The notes: generated from the letters alone by a model not told the origin. A stretch of DNA of 64,000 nucleotides from Apoderus coryli (GCA_911728435.2 OU452198.1:40205902-40269901); one strand, 5' to 3'; shown: positions 26,401-38,395, counted from the first letter of the stretch. A program made the numbers and translations.

Positions 26401-27304
26401 ATACATTCATTTTGCTAAAAGCCATAGTTTCAATACTGATTTCAGTGTTTTGCATTTACTTTTTACCATAAGTTTTAAAATTATTCATCATTTATGACTA
26501 TCATACCTATCGCAACTAAAGTCTGGTCTCTCGCCAAAATGCTTCAAAGTAAACTCGTTTATTTTATCCATAATGAATCCATTAAAAGTTCGTAAAGGTA
26601 TACTTTTCTCAGCATCCAGCAAATTCGTATTTCCTGTATTCGGACTTTGATTTTGATCACATATGTCTTCATCAGGAACTTTATGCCATGTTGCTTTAGG
26701 CTTAATGATAATCTCAGGCATCTTTAATGGTGTCAAATCCAATTCATTTGGATTTTTATGTTTAGTTTTATACATTTTCAATGATCCTACATTTAAGTCG
26801 GTGTCGGGTGAACATTTTTTGGAATCAGACGCTGAATAGTTTCTTACAGAATCCTTCTTGGGTTGTGCTAAAATGATACACATCGCAACAACACATCAAA
26901 TCACCTCAATATAAATAATTCTTACCACATTTTCTAGTAATCGGTTTCATCTGAACAGGTTTTTTATTGGTTGAGTTAGTATGCAATCTATATCTGGCCA
27001 AACCCTCACCCTTCCTTAAAAATGGCCTTTTCGGTTTATTCACAACAGGCACAGGCTGATCTTCAGCCAACTTTTCTTCTAACAATTGTTCAAAGGGTTT
27101 ACATGGCGTTTTTATTGTCCGTTTGTCAGGATCTGTGCCTTTTCGTTCTGGTGATTCCAACATAGATAAACCCTGATTCGTCTCGTAGTCTGATTGAATA
27201 GATTCATCTTTGGTGCGATTGTGTTGTTCGTTGGAATCGTAATTACCTTGCCACAGCTTTAAATCCTGAAATTTTAACAATAGTTGCGATGGTACAAAAG
27301 TCAT
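14456..27304 (-). CDS. Sas-4: Sas-4/CPAP (CENPJ) centriole assembly protein, 9 exons
   Basis: Centriolar scaffold that binds tubulin and recruits pericentriolar material for centriole assembly. Exons read on the minus strand: 27304-26926, 26867-26507, 25165-24705, 22351-21943, 18481-18076, 18004-17818, 17065-16843, 14915-14720, 14593-14456. All introns are GT-AG and phases agree throughout, giving 2760 nt and 919 aa, close to known insect Sas-4. Residues about 92-105 hold the family motif KRPFLRKGEGLARY. Residues about 269-290 (VFEILEKRVERSSF) match another conserved block. Exons 4-5 form a long charged coiled coil that includes QARLRNQIKQLE. Residues 735-919 are the TCP10/G-box domain of repeated YPDG, FPDG and YPNG beta units. 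The start is the least certain point, because AAATTTCAG just after the first ATG could be an acceptor with the true start upstream. Introns 3, 4 and 7 carry transposons, but no coding exon is damaged. Identification is firm. Confidence 0.95.
15757..16694 (-). mobile_element. Mariner-type element in Sas-4 intron 7, decayed
   Basis: TA-flanked. Ends CAAGGTGTCCAGAAAGGGGG and CCCTTTCTGGACACATTC form imperfect terminal inverted repeats. The minus strand keeps transposase pieces: 16510-16328 resembles the helix-turn-helix linker region, and 16132-15872 has FNVETWLQQDGPTCHISN with the second catalytic Asp. The third catalytic region is deleted, so it cannot move itself. Confidence 0.75.
18774..20982 (+). 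mobile_element. hAT transposon (BED-finger type) in Sas-4 intron 4
   Basis: Terminal inverted repeats CAGGGGTTCCCAAA and TTTGGGAACCCCTG. Flanking 8-bp copies CATTAGAT (18766-18773) and CATTAGAG (20983-20990) are a target duplication with one mismatch. The plus strand encodes a hAT transposase in broken frames. The N-terminus starts at 19175 (MSEVKKQRRQ) and shifts near 19245 to a BED-like finger (CLLC ... HLNKMH). Then come the first catalytic block (IQLDEST), the second (ATDGAPAM), an HCVIHRQ block and EVRWLSRGNCL. A stop at 20041 and another at 20680 truncate it before the C-terminal dimerisation region. It is opposite in sense to Sas-4. Confidence 0.92.
21360..21530 (+). repeat. Possible tRNA-derived SINE in Sas-4 intron 4
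   Basis: CGTGGTTCGGATTCCACG (21449-21465) forms a tRNA-like T arm with a B-box. About 35-40 bases upstream TGGCCTACATAGTCA resembles a degenerate A-box. No clear tail or target duplication could be fixed. Confidence 0.4.
23103..23140 (-). ncRNA. Hammerhead-ribozyme-like module, copy G
   Basis: Minus strand: stem I GTCA/TGGC (one G-U pair), CTGATGA plus T, a mutated stem II, GAAA, stem III ACATGT, then C at the expected cleavage position. About 60-110 bp away in its upstream direction it shares TGTTTCCAGACTCCAATA with the region upstream of copy A, showing the two are copies of one repeat. Confidence 0.5.
23340..24393 (+). pseudogene. CR1/jockey-like LINE reverse transcriptase fragment in Sas-4 intron 3
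   Basis: Two overlapping plus-strand frames encode the second half of a reverse transcriptase. The first has VYLDFEKAFDKVP, PQGSVLGPLLFLVYISDL and the catalytic FADDSK. The second, shifted near 23707, has LNLDKCTVLHLGPNN, LYKSFVRPSLEYANSVWSP and VQRRFTK, running to a stop at 24393. It is 5'-truncated as typical for LINE insertions. It is codon-rich and young-looking, with one frameshift. It is antisense to Sas-4. Confidence 0.88.
26240..26465. repeat. Palindromic repeat in Sas-4 intron 2
   Basis: TTTCTTGTCCTTATTTTCTA (from about 26243) reappears inverted as TAGAAAATAAGGGCAAGAAA (26340-26359). A second motif (GTTTCAATAGTGATTCCAGT near 26312) is directly repeated as GTTTCAATACTGATTTCAGT near 26428. 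It is non-coding. Confidence 0.6.
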
Positions 27305-28504
27305 TTTATACTTAATATATAAGTTTCATGAATAGTACATAGTGACACAGTGTTTTTAATTATTTTTTGTTAAAACTATGATTTTATTTAATGCATTTTA
27401 TTTTCTAATTGTTGTACATCGAAAGAATTTTTTGAAAATGTCAGTTAAGGTATTTAAACTGTTTGTAGGTTATGTTGTGATTTGTGATGTTTGTTTTTCA
27501 TCGTTACTTGGCAACCAGTTTGACGCATAACGCATAGCCACAGAAGAAATTATTTTAGAACAGTCATTCAACTCAAACACAATCATCGATTAGTGTGTTT
27601 TAATCTATACAACCAAATTTTTTTTACGTTGGTTTTAAAAATATATGTGAGGTGAGTAGCAGTCCAGCTAACCTACCGATAATTTTAAACAAATTATTTC
27701 TCATAAAACCATCTACGGGGATGTGGAGTAAAAGCTGGAAGTGTGATTGAATTTGCATTTTGACATGCAATATGTAGCTACTTGATTCTAATTTAGACTA
27801 TTCCACCCTTTTGCACAATTAATTAAACACCAATTTGATATGACAAGATCGACGGTTCGTAGGTATTTAAATTTGTTATGGTACAATTTTTTTCTACCAT
27901 GAGCTAACCCGAGTTGTAGAAGCACAACGCCTAAACTAGTTTACATCCTCATCAATTTGCTTGACATTGACGTTAGTGGACTACGTCAGTGCAGATTTTG
28001 TCAGAGTTATCATATAAATGTTTTTTTGTTAATTTAAATAAATTATTTATAATAAAGCAACAGTTCCCATAGAAAGAATGTTTTAATTAGATAATTATTA
28101 TAATCTCACATCGTCTGGGCTGTTGGTCTAGTCGCTAAGCCCGCTGGACTTCAAAAGGCTGTTCTGGTCTGCATAGATCAATATAAAACTTTAAAAAATA
28201 ACGTCATATCCTATATCGTACATTTTCAACCGATAAACTGGTAATATTTTTATATAAATACAACAATAACTAGAAACTACACTAATGTTAATAAATACCG
28301 ATGTTTTGATCCGATACATTGTCACTATCGTTGGCAAAGCCCAGCGGTATATCGAATGAAATATATCGATATATCTGCTAAACGAAATTATAGGCAATAA
28401 ATATACTCTTTATATTTTAAGGTAATATATCGTTATAATGAAGCGTAAATTGTCGATGTGACTATGGATATTTTTTATTCCGTTATATCGATATTTTGAT
28501 AATA

Positions 28505-29087
28505 GGGAGTTAAGGCAAAACCAAGGACGGATACGTATCTCCATACGTAAACGTGATATTTTGGTTATGTTTACACTAGATAAGAAGATATTCAAAATAG
28601 AGTTAAGGTGCCATCCAATACGTATCGTATATTATGCGGAAGGTAGAGATAACACTTTACTTGAGAAAAAGACTCTTTTAGATTTTTCTACTTCCATTTA
28701 CTATGTTGTTAATAGTATTGTTTTTTTAATTATTAACCAAATACCTATATATTTTATTATGTATACCTATAAACAATAACAGAATTTTTTTTTATAATTG
28801 TTTCAAAATAAACTACTACTACTAATAATAATAAAGTAATTATTGCAAAATAGCTTAGCTTAATTATTAATATAGATTCACAGTTTTTGTTGTTCTATTC
28901 TAGATATTCGTATAATTTGATGTAATTCCGACAAAAATCGGTTCAATACGTTTAAGTATACGATACGCGTAGAGGTACATATGTTTACGGCCTTCGTATC
29001 ATTAAACGGATCATAAATTTAAAGAGCGCATGCGTAGATGTCAAAAGATACGTTTACGTAAACGTCGCGGCCTTTGCCTTAACTCCC
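28505..29087. mobile_element. MITE, TA-flanked
   Basis: Terminal inverted repeats GGGAGTTAAGGCAAA and TTTGCCTTAACTCCC, each flanked by TA (28503-28504 and 29088-29089). Subterminal words TACGTAAACG occur inverted near both ends. No transposase is present. It is probably mobilised by a Tc1/mariner-like enzyme. Confidence 0.8.
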
Positions 29088-29191
29088 TAATATCAATATG
29101 GCGTATCTTTGCCATTTGTCATCGTCTTTTTGACGTCGAATTATTATATTAATTTATTGATTTGTGAATGTTTGAAAATTGAATTGAATTA

Positions 29192-29530
29192 TTGAAACTG
29201 CCGTATTCAAACGCGGAATTAACAGACATGGTAATAATATTATATGGAAAATGCAAGCAAAGAGCAAATCGGGCGGCAGTGGAATACCGGAGACGTTTTC
29301 CAAATAGGAAAGACATGCATATGCTTAATCCTCGCACATTTGTAAATGTTGTAAGTACAACGTTTGCCAGATACTGGTACATTGCAAGCTCGAACGGGTT
29401 GACAAGGAGGGCAAAATAATTTAGAACATGTAGTGGCTGTACTAAATTTAATAGAGGAGGAACCCTCCATAAGTACTACAGAGATTGCAAAAAGATTTGG
29501 AATATCTGAGAACAAGGAAAGTAAAATAAA
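29192..29530 (+). pseudogene. Transposase N-terminal (DUF4817-like helix-turn-helix) fragment
   Basis: LPYSNAELTDMVIILYGKC and AAVEYRRRFPNRK match the N-terminal helix-turn-helix of a Tc3-like transposase family common in insects. After a stop the next frame gives EEEPSISTTEIAKRFGISEN, the second helix-turn-helix. The catalytic half is absent. Confidence 0.65.
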
Positions 29531-29620
29531 ACTGACTTGTGTGTGAAATTTATTAATGATGATTAATTAAATTAGTTTCTACTAAATTTGTGTCTACATG
29601 AAGGCTTCTGTCTACGAAAC

Positions 29621-30948
29621 ATAGGTTGGTGAACACCAACAGTTACGAGTACGAATTGCAGCGGATCAAGTAAGTCAAGCAAGTTCAGTGATTAAGCGCA
29701 TAAACAAGTGTGGTGAAGTTAACGGTAGCCTCTTTGAACATTTGCTGTTGTAGTGCTAGTGGTATTTGAATTTGTGTGTTTTTTGTTACCCTTTGGGGTT
29801 TTCCTGACGGAGGGGATCCCATCTTGTCGTGGTCGTCGCGCTGAGTACCTCAGATTAAACAAGAAGAGTGAAGGAGGAAAACCAAGCGGTCCCCAGGAAG
29901 TTCAAAAATCATTCCATGGTATCTTAGACATAGCCGAAAGGTAGGTGCTAAAATAATATTTAATATTTCGCATGTTTGAAGTCATTTCTACATTTTGTAA
30001 ATAATTTTTTTACTTTAAATGCTCGGTAAATCGATACACTTGGCAACATGGCGCTGTATCATAACCTTTAAACTAATGTTTAATGTAAACTTCAGTTGGG
30101 TAGGCGGTCATAGGCGTCGTAAAAATGGAGTTTAATATGATATAAAAAAAAAAATTTCAGCCTTAATAAAAATGTTGGAAATTTTTTGAAAGGCGTTTGT
30201 GTTAAATCGTATTTTTCTCTACCTCCAGTTAAAATTTTTGTACTGAGTGATGGTTCACCCTGTATAGTATATAAGTCATCGAAAATTTCATAAAATTCAA
30301 ACATTAAACATTTTTTTATTGTCTCGTTTAAATATTTCAGATTATGGGTAGATAAAAATATTATATTTATTTACCAAAAGAGCTACATTTTTTGACTGTT
30401 AGCGTGCGTTACACAAGTATGGCAACTTTTTAAAGCAAATAAATTTACCAAAGAAATTAAACTCTTAGATTTTTTGAAAACCGTGAAACTTTTACAATTT
30501 TACTGCAAATGAAAGACAAACAATCCTGATACTACCTTAAAAAAATCATTAAAAATGTCCATGGGTTCTTTGCCATATTCTTTTCTTTTTGATATAAATT
30601 AAGTTTTTTGTAAAAATCAAAATTACCTACTCAAAAACGGTGGGGAAGCGCACCCTATGTTACATGAACTTTTTCTTAACACAAAGAATAATGCTCTATC
30701 GGTTCCTTTGCCATGCCTTATGAGACACCCTGTATATAGTTCTCTGTACCTATAATATGCAGATAAGTCGAATGCAAGATATGTTATCGTGCGGTTGCAA
30801 TCTACAAGCTCGCTCTCGCTATACTCCTAACCCCATAAACTATACTTAGTTGGTTTGAAGATCGCAAGTTCGCGAAATATCTAATTAATTCTCTTTGAAG
30901 CTTGATTTTTATTATTTACCTACTAAAAGGTATTTAATTTTTAGAAGA
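29621..30948. other. Stretch without a supported gene, upstream of the OBP gene
   Basis: An open frame (29753-29944) includes SCRGRRAEYLRLNKKSEGGK and a GTAGGT donor-like end. I do not recognise it. The rest is AT-rich with two TACAGGGTG-type words in reverse (near 30260 and 30725) that suggest eroded mariner ends. Confidence 0.35.
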
Positions 30949-33359
30949 ATGTCAAACAATTTAAAACCAACAATAATTTATAATAGTTTATTTTTAATTG
31001 TAATTTTGTCATTCATATTATTTGTATCAGACCATTCCAAGGTGTCTAGTTTTACCACTGAAGAATTAGATATGGATTTGAAGTATATTAAAATTTGTAA
31101 TCGGACGTCGCCGATAAGTCGCAGTAAGTACGTAGGTATAGTCTTTCTAATTTTAGTTTAAAATGATATAAAAAACTACAACTCGATATCCTTTTGTAAT
31201 GTCAATACCGACCGTAGCCGTCCATAGGCGCACCCTTTTAACTTTTCATAGCAATACATGTCCTACGATATTTTAAAAATCCTTTATATATTAACAATTG
31301 TATATGTTCATTTGTATAAAGGTATACGGCATTTTTCCATGCCGCTCCAACACGGCAACATATACTTAAACCTACGCTGAAAAAGACTGTTTTTGTTTTT
31401 AGAAGTTTAGACATAGATGCACACGTACCTAGTCCGAGTTCGAAGACGCTGGCTTTGCACATATAAATCTTGATGCTTACACTACCAACCCTCAAATATT
31501 TGAAATTTTTAAATAATGGCAAGCCCCAATTTTTACATATTTTTATTTTTTGCATCAAAAATAACAGCAAGTTTATGAAAGGATGTCTATTCCAAAAATT
31601 TATTGTTAAAAATATTGACAATTTTACATTTTTCTATTACAATATTACAATAGTGACAGGATTTTGAAATTTAATTGATTTCAGTTGGCAATGATGGCTT
31701 TAGAAAGCAAAAAAAAATACAAACATATTGAACAATTAGGTATGACAATGTATAATAATATACTCAGCCGTTTTCGAAATATTTGAAATTTTTAAATAAT
31801 GGGAACCCCCAATTTTTATATATTTTTATTTTTTTGCATCAAAAATAACAGCAAGTTTATGAAAGGATGTCTATTTCAACTTTAAGAATCTTTACACGAA
31901 AAATTACTAAATATTTATTTATTGTATTTATTGCCTGGCCCTAGTGTCCCTTAATTTATTACAATTATTATAAAGAAAAACCAGAAATGAAATAAATGCA
32001 CAATCTACTGCATGATAATTTACAAATTTTTCTTAATGCGTATACAATAAGTACTATAATAATATTATAATCAAAACATAAGAAAGCAAAAGAAAACAAA
32101 GATAATGCATAATCAATAGGTCAAAGCGAGGGAACACTAAGTAGTAAATGAAGGGGTATATAGACAGACGTGGATGGGGCATTTTTCCCCTCATTTATTT
32201 TGTCTTTGTTACTCAATTTTCTGTACATCTAAAAACGCTTGAAGAAGCAATGCCGGACTTACCATCTTTGTTTCACACATTAATGTATTGCCGCAGTAAT
32301 ATTTACTATGCTAGACAGAATTGTGCAACTCCAATTGTTAGTAATGTGTTTAAGTTTAATGTTGATAGAGCTATAATATGTAATTTGAAAATAACATACG
32401 TACATGAGTACATGCCTGCGATGAATGATATGCAATTTATAGCCATACAATGGATCAACTCAACTCACATAAATTAGCAAACATAAATTAAAAAAAAAAC
32501 TTTGTAAAACTCATAAAAATATGTGCAATTTACTGTTAGCTGATCAGTTTCTGTTTAATAAAAATTCGGAGACTATTATTAATCAATGTGATAGTAGATA
32601 ACTATAATTAAAAGTGACAACTCACCGTACATAGGGACGAGAGACAGTGCCTCGCGCTTAAAATTATTTAAGTACGGCCAGTATGGATGTTTTTATTGAC
32701 GTTGGCCTACTCTCGTTCTGCGTTCGCCGACGAGCAAGCCGCGGGCAAGGCATTGTTGCCTCATTGAATAGCGAGCATTAAATGGACGCACGATTTATTT
32801 TCATAATTTAAAACAAATCATCATGTGCCTAGGCACTGCCTCACTTGCCTCATAGGACTAGCCGCCCCTGATTAATAGTAATAATCATGGCGGGGCATCA
32901 AATTATACTAACTAGAAGTTTGGCACAACCCTGTATATATCTAATGTTTAATAAATTATTATAGATACTATGAACGAGGTATTGATATACAAGAAACTAG
33001 ATGGCTCCGAGTCCAGTGCTTTTAAATGTTTCTTGCATTGTTTATTTACAAAATATGGTTGGATGGATCAAGATGGAGGATTTTTATTGCATGATATTAA
33101 AACAACCTTAGAACAAGCTGATTTGGATATTGAAAGTTTAGAACATATCATGTATAAATGCACTGTTATTGATTCAATTGATAGATGTGAACGCTCCTTT
33201 AAGTTTACAGAATGCTTTTGGGATAGAATGGCTGAGGTAAGACAACAGACTTTTACAGAAATTGCGAATATTGTTCTTAACACAATTGTCTCTTCTCTTT
33301 TATAGCAGAAACCAAATCAAGATCAACTATTTTATTCTGTTGCAAATCGAAAGAAATAA
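30949..33359 (+). CDS. Classical odorant-binding protein (PBP/GOBP family), 3 exons
   Basis: Secreted carrier of small hydrophobic ligands such as odorants. Exons are 30949-31123, 32965-33236 and 33306-33359. The introns are GT-AG, phase 1 then phase 0, and the second is only 69 bp. The product is 166 aa. A hydrophobic stretch at residues 10-26 (about IYNSLFLIVILSFILFV) looks like a signal peptide. Six cysteines lie at residues 50, 80, 84, 124, 133 and 142, giving spacing C1-X29-C2-X3-C3-X39-C4-X8-C5-X8-C6, which is diagnostic of classical OBPs. The last exon adds only 17 residues ending in NRKK. An in-frame ATG at 30895 lies upstream, but the sequence between ends in a pyrimidine-rich tract plus TAG at 30942-30944, so that stretch may be an intron end. 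I chose the ATG directly before the signal peptide. The subgroup cannot be named from sequence alone. Confidence 0.9.
31491..31880 (+). repeat. Direct repeat of about 100 bp inside OBP intron 1
   Basis: A block including ATTTGAAATTTTTAAATAAT and ending GCAAGTTTATGAAAGGATGT is present at about 31494-31590 and again at about 31782-31879 with few changes. It is non-coding and probably part of a dispersed repeat. Confidence 0.75.
32820..32873. mobile_element. One terminus of a hAT-like element in OBP intron 1
   Basis: Read in reverse from 32873, the sequence CAGGGGCGGCTAGTC ... GAGGCAAGTGAGGCAGTGCC resembles the left end of the complete hAT element at 53669 (CAGTGGCGGCTCGTC ... GGCAAGGCAGGCCGTGCC). 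The other end was not found. Confidence 0.5.
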
Positions 33360-33804
33360 GTTTTTACGTTAAAAGTTTCATGATTCGATTACTTATAATT
33401 AGATTAATCTGAGAAAATATCCCGTGGCCATAAATTATTTGTTTCATTCATATATTTATTTACAAACTCTTGTTTTTTGATTAATCATTAACCCAATACT
33501 TTTTTCAGTCACTGTAGTTATTTTTATTACTGTCGGTATCCTTTGGCAGGCATGATTTATTATACGTCTGATATACGAGGGAGAAATGTATCAAAAAATG
33601 CTGCATTCGATGCCGTTTTATAATGTAAAGAGGCATGAATAGCCCCGATAGAATCGTTAAATTTATATATTTTAAATTAACTTTGGATATACTATACCCT
33701 ACAGAGCCCATTAACATGACAGTGCAAAAACATTTTTGAAATTCTCAGCTCTGACATACAAAAATATGCAAAAGTCTTACATATACTTTGCCGTACCCTA
33801 TATA

Positions 33805-35089
33805 CAGGGTGTCCCTAGACAGAGTGCACAAAAGGAAAAAATTGTTTATTTTTCATTTACGACAAAAAGTTCTGCTTGTCGAGAAAATTATTTTACAATA
33901 TAAAAATTTTCGTTCAGATGTACATGGTGTTAATAAGTTAGGAAAAATAGATAAATAAATATAGGTTAAGATAGGAGGTCTAAGCCTAAGTCAAATTATT
34001 ATTATTAAGTACTATTAATTATTACTTTAATCAAAAATGTTTTGAAACAAAGTTAGTTATAGACTAACATAAAGTATGATATGTAAATTCGAATATTAAT
34101 AACTATTCTACATATTGTTTGGCAAATTGATCTGTAACAGGGCGGCGTCGGTAAGGGGAATGCAGTTGTAATAAAACATGGCTGATTTCATTCATAAAAT
34201 TTCCAGCGGCGTGCGTTGTAAAAGTTTAGTAATAATTAATAAACATTTATGTGTTACTAAAAAATTAAAATTAATGAAAAGTTCTTCACGTGTTTGGTAA
34301 AAGCACCTACTGCTATTAAGCTATAACACCCAAGAAGTATTTTATATATTTATTTAATTATTTATTTTATTTTAAACATGTACTAAAGTTTGTATACCAA
34401 AAATGAAAATAAAACGGTCTTATAAAAAACAAAAACATTCTAAAACAACTTAACGAAATAACTTAAAAACTTTGCTCTTGCTTGATTTAAACAAAAAAAT
34501 CTAAAACAACTTAACACTTATCGAAAATAATTAAAATATCTTGGATCTTTTTGTTGCTTTAAGTCACGTTTAGAAACTATAATTAACTGTTTTAAATATT
34601 TCGGTTAAATATAACGATCATAATTAGTATTGCTTTATAGAAGCTGGCAATCTGCTAGATTTCGTCAACTTGAGCTCATCAGTCTCGCTTTCGTCATCTT
34701 GTCCTAAAGTTATTATAATGGACTCAATTTCCTCCAAAATTCTTCTTGCAACTCCCTAACATGGCGGCAAAAACTATTCCAATCATTACTGGATATTAAG
34801 AACTTCTTTTAATGTAGTTAGGTTGAAGTTTCCGGTTGTATTGCGGGTTCTTATATATATTTAAGTTTTGCGTAAGTTAACTCTATTGGGTATAACTCGC
34901 ACATATAGGGAGGCGTTCTAAGAGATGTTTTTTTAAATCGAACTACCCTGATTTTTTTAGCCAATAAAATTGCATATTTTTGTTTCTTTTTAAATGATGT
35001 ACGACACTTAATAGTTTTAGTTTTAGAAATATCAAAAATCGAAAACGGTATTGAAAAATTTATTGTTCCGAGGATTTTTGGACACTCTG
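33805..35089. mobile_element. Candidate mariner-type MITE
   Basis: TA-flanked CAGGGTGTCC at 33805 and GGACACTCTG ending at 35089 form short inverted ends. There is no reading frame inside. Pairing is limited to about 10 bases, so this is tentative. Confidence 0.35.
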
Positions 35090-35091
35090 TA

Positions 35092-36380
35092 ATTTTGGTA
35101 TAGTGTTAACTTCTGGCACGATTATGTTGTTAATCTTTAAAATGCCCAAATTCTAAGTAGATTCAATAAAGATTTCCAGTTTTGATGCCTTAATAAACAA
35201 CAAACAATGTGTAAGCTTATATTTCTACAAGAACAAAGAAAAATTGTTTTGAACCTAAAACACTAAAGTAACAGAACACTAAATATACAATAATAATTTG
35301 ATATAATATTTGATAATATTGTAACGAACAACAAAAGTATAAATAATAACACCACTCTGCCACTGGCTGATTCAATATTACTACGAGGGGCGCAACAATT
35401 GCGGGGAAGAACTCAGTTTCCACCAATTGCTACTTGAACACCCGCGTGGCGACAAAACGTGCCAATTAGGATCATTCAGGCTGTGTCTAACCACCTATTT
35501 CGCGTGGTATTGCCGATTTTAAAGAAGATCGTAATTTCTTTTCCTTATTTTTATATTCAGTGGTAAAAATGTTAGTTATTAAATAAAAATAAAACAAACA
35601 ACCACTTAAAAATGCTAAGCTTTTTTCATTATTTTTATTTGTAATTGTAAAAAATCGATTTTCAAATTAATACTACTTCTTTTCTAGAACTAGTGATTTT
35701 TTGTAGTTAAATTTGGCAATACAGGATTTTTTTGTCCGCATTCCTTTCGTTGTCACAGATTCGTTTGCCAAGCAATAGCACCCACCTCAACACACTTTTT
35801 CGTTAACCGAGAACATACTCGTTGTTTTCTCGATTGAAAAATTTTTGCGAGGAAACTAAAACGGAGATGTGATAATTTTGTTAACTACTCCGTTTTCATT
35901 TGTATAATAATTAATAAAGTCATTTTACATTTACTTTGCAAAAATCTTTAATCGAGAATATTAATAGAGTATCTAGTCCAACATACATTAAAGTAGAATT
36001 GTATTAATTGTTCAGAATACTCTTCTAATCTTCAAGCATTTATGTGTTTCAAAGTCATATCTTGTCGAACGTTGTAAAATACCTATAAAATTGTAAAGTG
36101 ATATTAATAATAAAGTTTATAATTATCAAAAAGGGAAATGTGTAGGATTTATTTTATTCATATTTTCACAGTTCAATGACTGGAGTACTGGACTGTATGT
36201 CTTTATAGTACAAGAGCCAGCTGCGACATATTATGTCGATTACAAGTTTTAGGTACTGGTTACTGGTGTTTCAAAATGTAGAAGTATGCACAGCTTGTCT
36301 TAAACAATAGCTGCTCTATTCTTTTCATTAAAACTAAAATGTTCTCGGCATATAAACAAAATAGCAATTTACGTAACAAA
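35092..36380. other. Stretch without a recognisable gene
   Basis: AT-rich, with no convincing reading frame, RNA gene or terminal repeats. Confidence 0.4.
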
Positions 36381-36383
36381 TCC

Positions 36384-36409
36384 GTCCGGGAAGTACGTAC
36401 TTCCCGGAC
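36384..36409. repeat. Perfect 26-bp palindrome
   Basis: GTCCGGGAAGTAC followed at once by its exact reverse complement, with no spacer. A partial copy GTCCGGGAAGTGGGTACATC lies 45 bases on (36446-36465). The block is GC-rich in an AT-rich setting. Confidence 0.85.
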
Positions 36410-37261
36410 TAGGCCGGTAAATGCTAGTTTCTCAAAGAAAAAGCGTCCGGGAAGTGGGTACATCCCGGCCGGTTGTCGAAAAAAGCTTTTATTCATGCTG
36501 TTCCAGTATAAAAAAAAACTGGTTATTTTTTATTATAAGGTTTTGAGTACTTTATAGTTGAATGCAAAATCATATTTGAACAGTAGTAATCATACTACAG
36601 CCACCTAAACCGCTAAGTTACTTACCCTTGGTTTAGAGATTTTATGAATTACAATGAAGCTAGAGTGCCTATCTTATCTGAATTACTATACATATATATA
36701 GTACTGGGATATATATAGTATTGGGATAAGTGTTTGTCTTGGAACTAATTTCACTTGGATCAATATACACACAGGTCATATTAAGGCAGATAGAAGCACA
36801 TCCTAGAAAAATTCGTTCACCGATAAGTTTTCTCATTGCACTGCACTTGTATAAGTAGGTATAGACATTTCTTTGCGAGTGCAGCTCATTTAAAATAATA
36901 CCTAACTATAATAGGAGAAGGCTAATTTTAAATACAGATATGGTCTCAAACCGTGGTCTTCTGTATTTATCTTTGAGCAGACCACAAAAATAGATTTACT
37001 GGTTTAAAAAAACTTTAAAGCTAATTTCACCCAAAGCTTTTGTATTTGTGTATTGAACTAAATTAATTATTGGTTTATAGTGATAATGGTGGAACCATTT
37101 TAACCAATTGATAGGTTTAAAAAGTCTATAAGTTAAGGAAGAGTCTTAAATTACCATGACAGTGATTGTGTTCGATACAAAGTTAACACAGCTTTTCAAT
37201 TTTAGTATTTTGACGTTACTAGCTTTGTTAAGATGCGTTACCACCGAAAGAGCAAGCAAGA

Positions 37262-37669
37262 GCAAATATTTGCTTGCCCTTTTTTAATTTGCTCGCGAGC
37301 ATGCAGGCAGTTTTGGCGATTAACAAACCCATCAAGGTGAAAATGTGCTTCGTCGCTTAGGATCATCTTGCTCGAAAAACCAGCATCCATTTGTTGATGC
37401 TGCAAACTCTTTTCGCTGTGCGTAGTCAGTAGGCTTCAGTTATTGTGTTAATTGAATTTTGTAAGCAATTTCGCAATTCTTGTCACGACGCCGAATTGAT
37501 AGTCACCGACACTCTCACGCAATGCTCCGATATGACATTTGAACGAAAGTTAAAACACTATTCCGACTATATTTTGTATGAAATTTTCGAACTGCGGCCA
37601 CCAAGCTTATTTTTTAAATACCTATTGTTCAATAATGAAGACACGTTGTTCTATCGTGTAACGCTCCAT
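37262..37669 (-). pseudogene. Mariner-like transposase remnant
   Basis: The minus strand starts MERYTIEQRVFIIEQ, the usual N-terminus of this insect transposase family. After several stops and shifts it reaches MILSDEAHFHLDGFVNRQNC, the first catalytic Asp region. The central helix-turn-helix linker is partly deleted. Confidence 0.75.
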
Positions 37670-38395
37670 TTTTACTAACCCTACAACAGTTTACTGCATA
37701 AATGGCGGCATATTCAAATCATTCGTTAATTTGAGGACACCTTTTTTCATTGATTTAATGACTTTTGACAACTTAAAGTTTAAATTCAACTTTCTCCTGT
37801 CTGTGGTTTTTGGAGCATTTTGCGGAAAAACTTTTGTTTGCGTGTAAGATAATGTTCGCAGAGTAAGCTGACTTCCCAAGAAATGCTATTACAAATTTTC
37901 ACAATTAATTATCCTCGTCATAAAGAATAACTTCTCCTCAATTACGTTAAGGATTTTTATAAAACCACAGAAATCTTATATTATATATATATATACTCTA
38001 GAATGATAATCCCGTAGTACAAAAATGTAACCTAACCAAAAGTGTAGAGCTGTCCATAATGCGCATGATCACCAGTATCTCATTTTTCAACAGGACCGGC
38101 TTTGATTAAATGTAATATTACTGTTATGTTATAGGTATATTTAAAATTAAATTTTACCATTTGGTAACATTCAAATAAAAAAATGGAATAAAGGAATTTA
38201 AGAAATAAAAAATTACATTAAATATCTAAATACTTTATTGTCTAACAGGTACAACCCAATAATAATAAATCTAAGCAGAAACGAGAAATAAGTAAAAATT
38301 CTAATACTGGAAAATATCTTAAGGACATGAGCATTCTAATTATTTATTTTATTATGATATAATATTTGTTTATACAACCACCTTAGGCGTCTTAC

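Noticed and set aside
28118..28165. tRNA-like stretch GGTCTAGTCGCTAAG with an anticodon-arm-like hairpin
   Set aside because: No T arm or B-box follows and no cloverleaf closes, so at best it is a SINE scrap.
32148..32477. 109-aa plus-strand frame inside OBP intron 1
   Set aside because: Lies wholly in the intron between well-defined OBP exons and shows no domain or signal.
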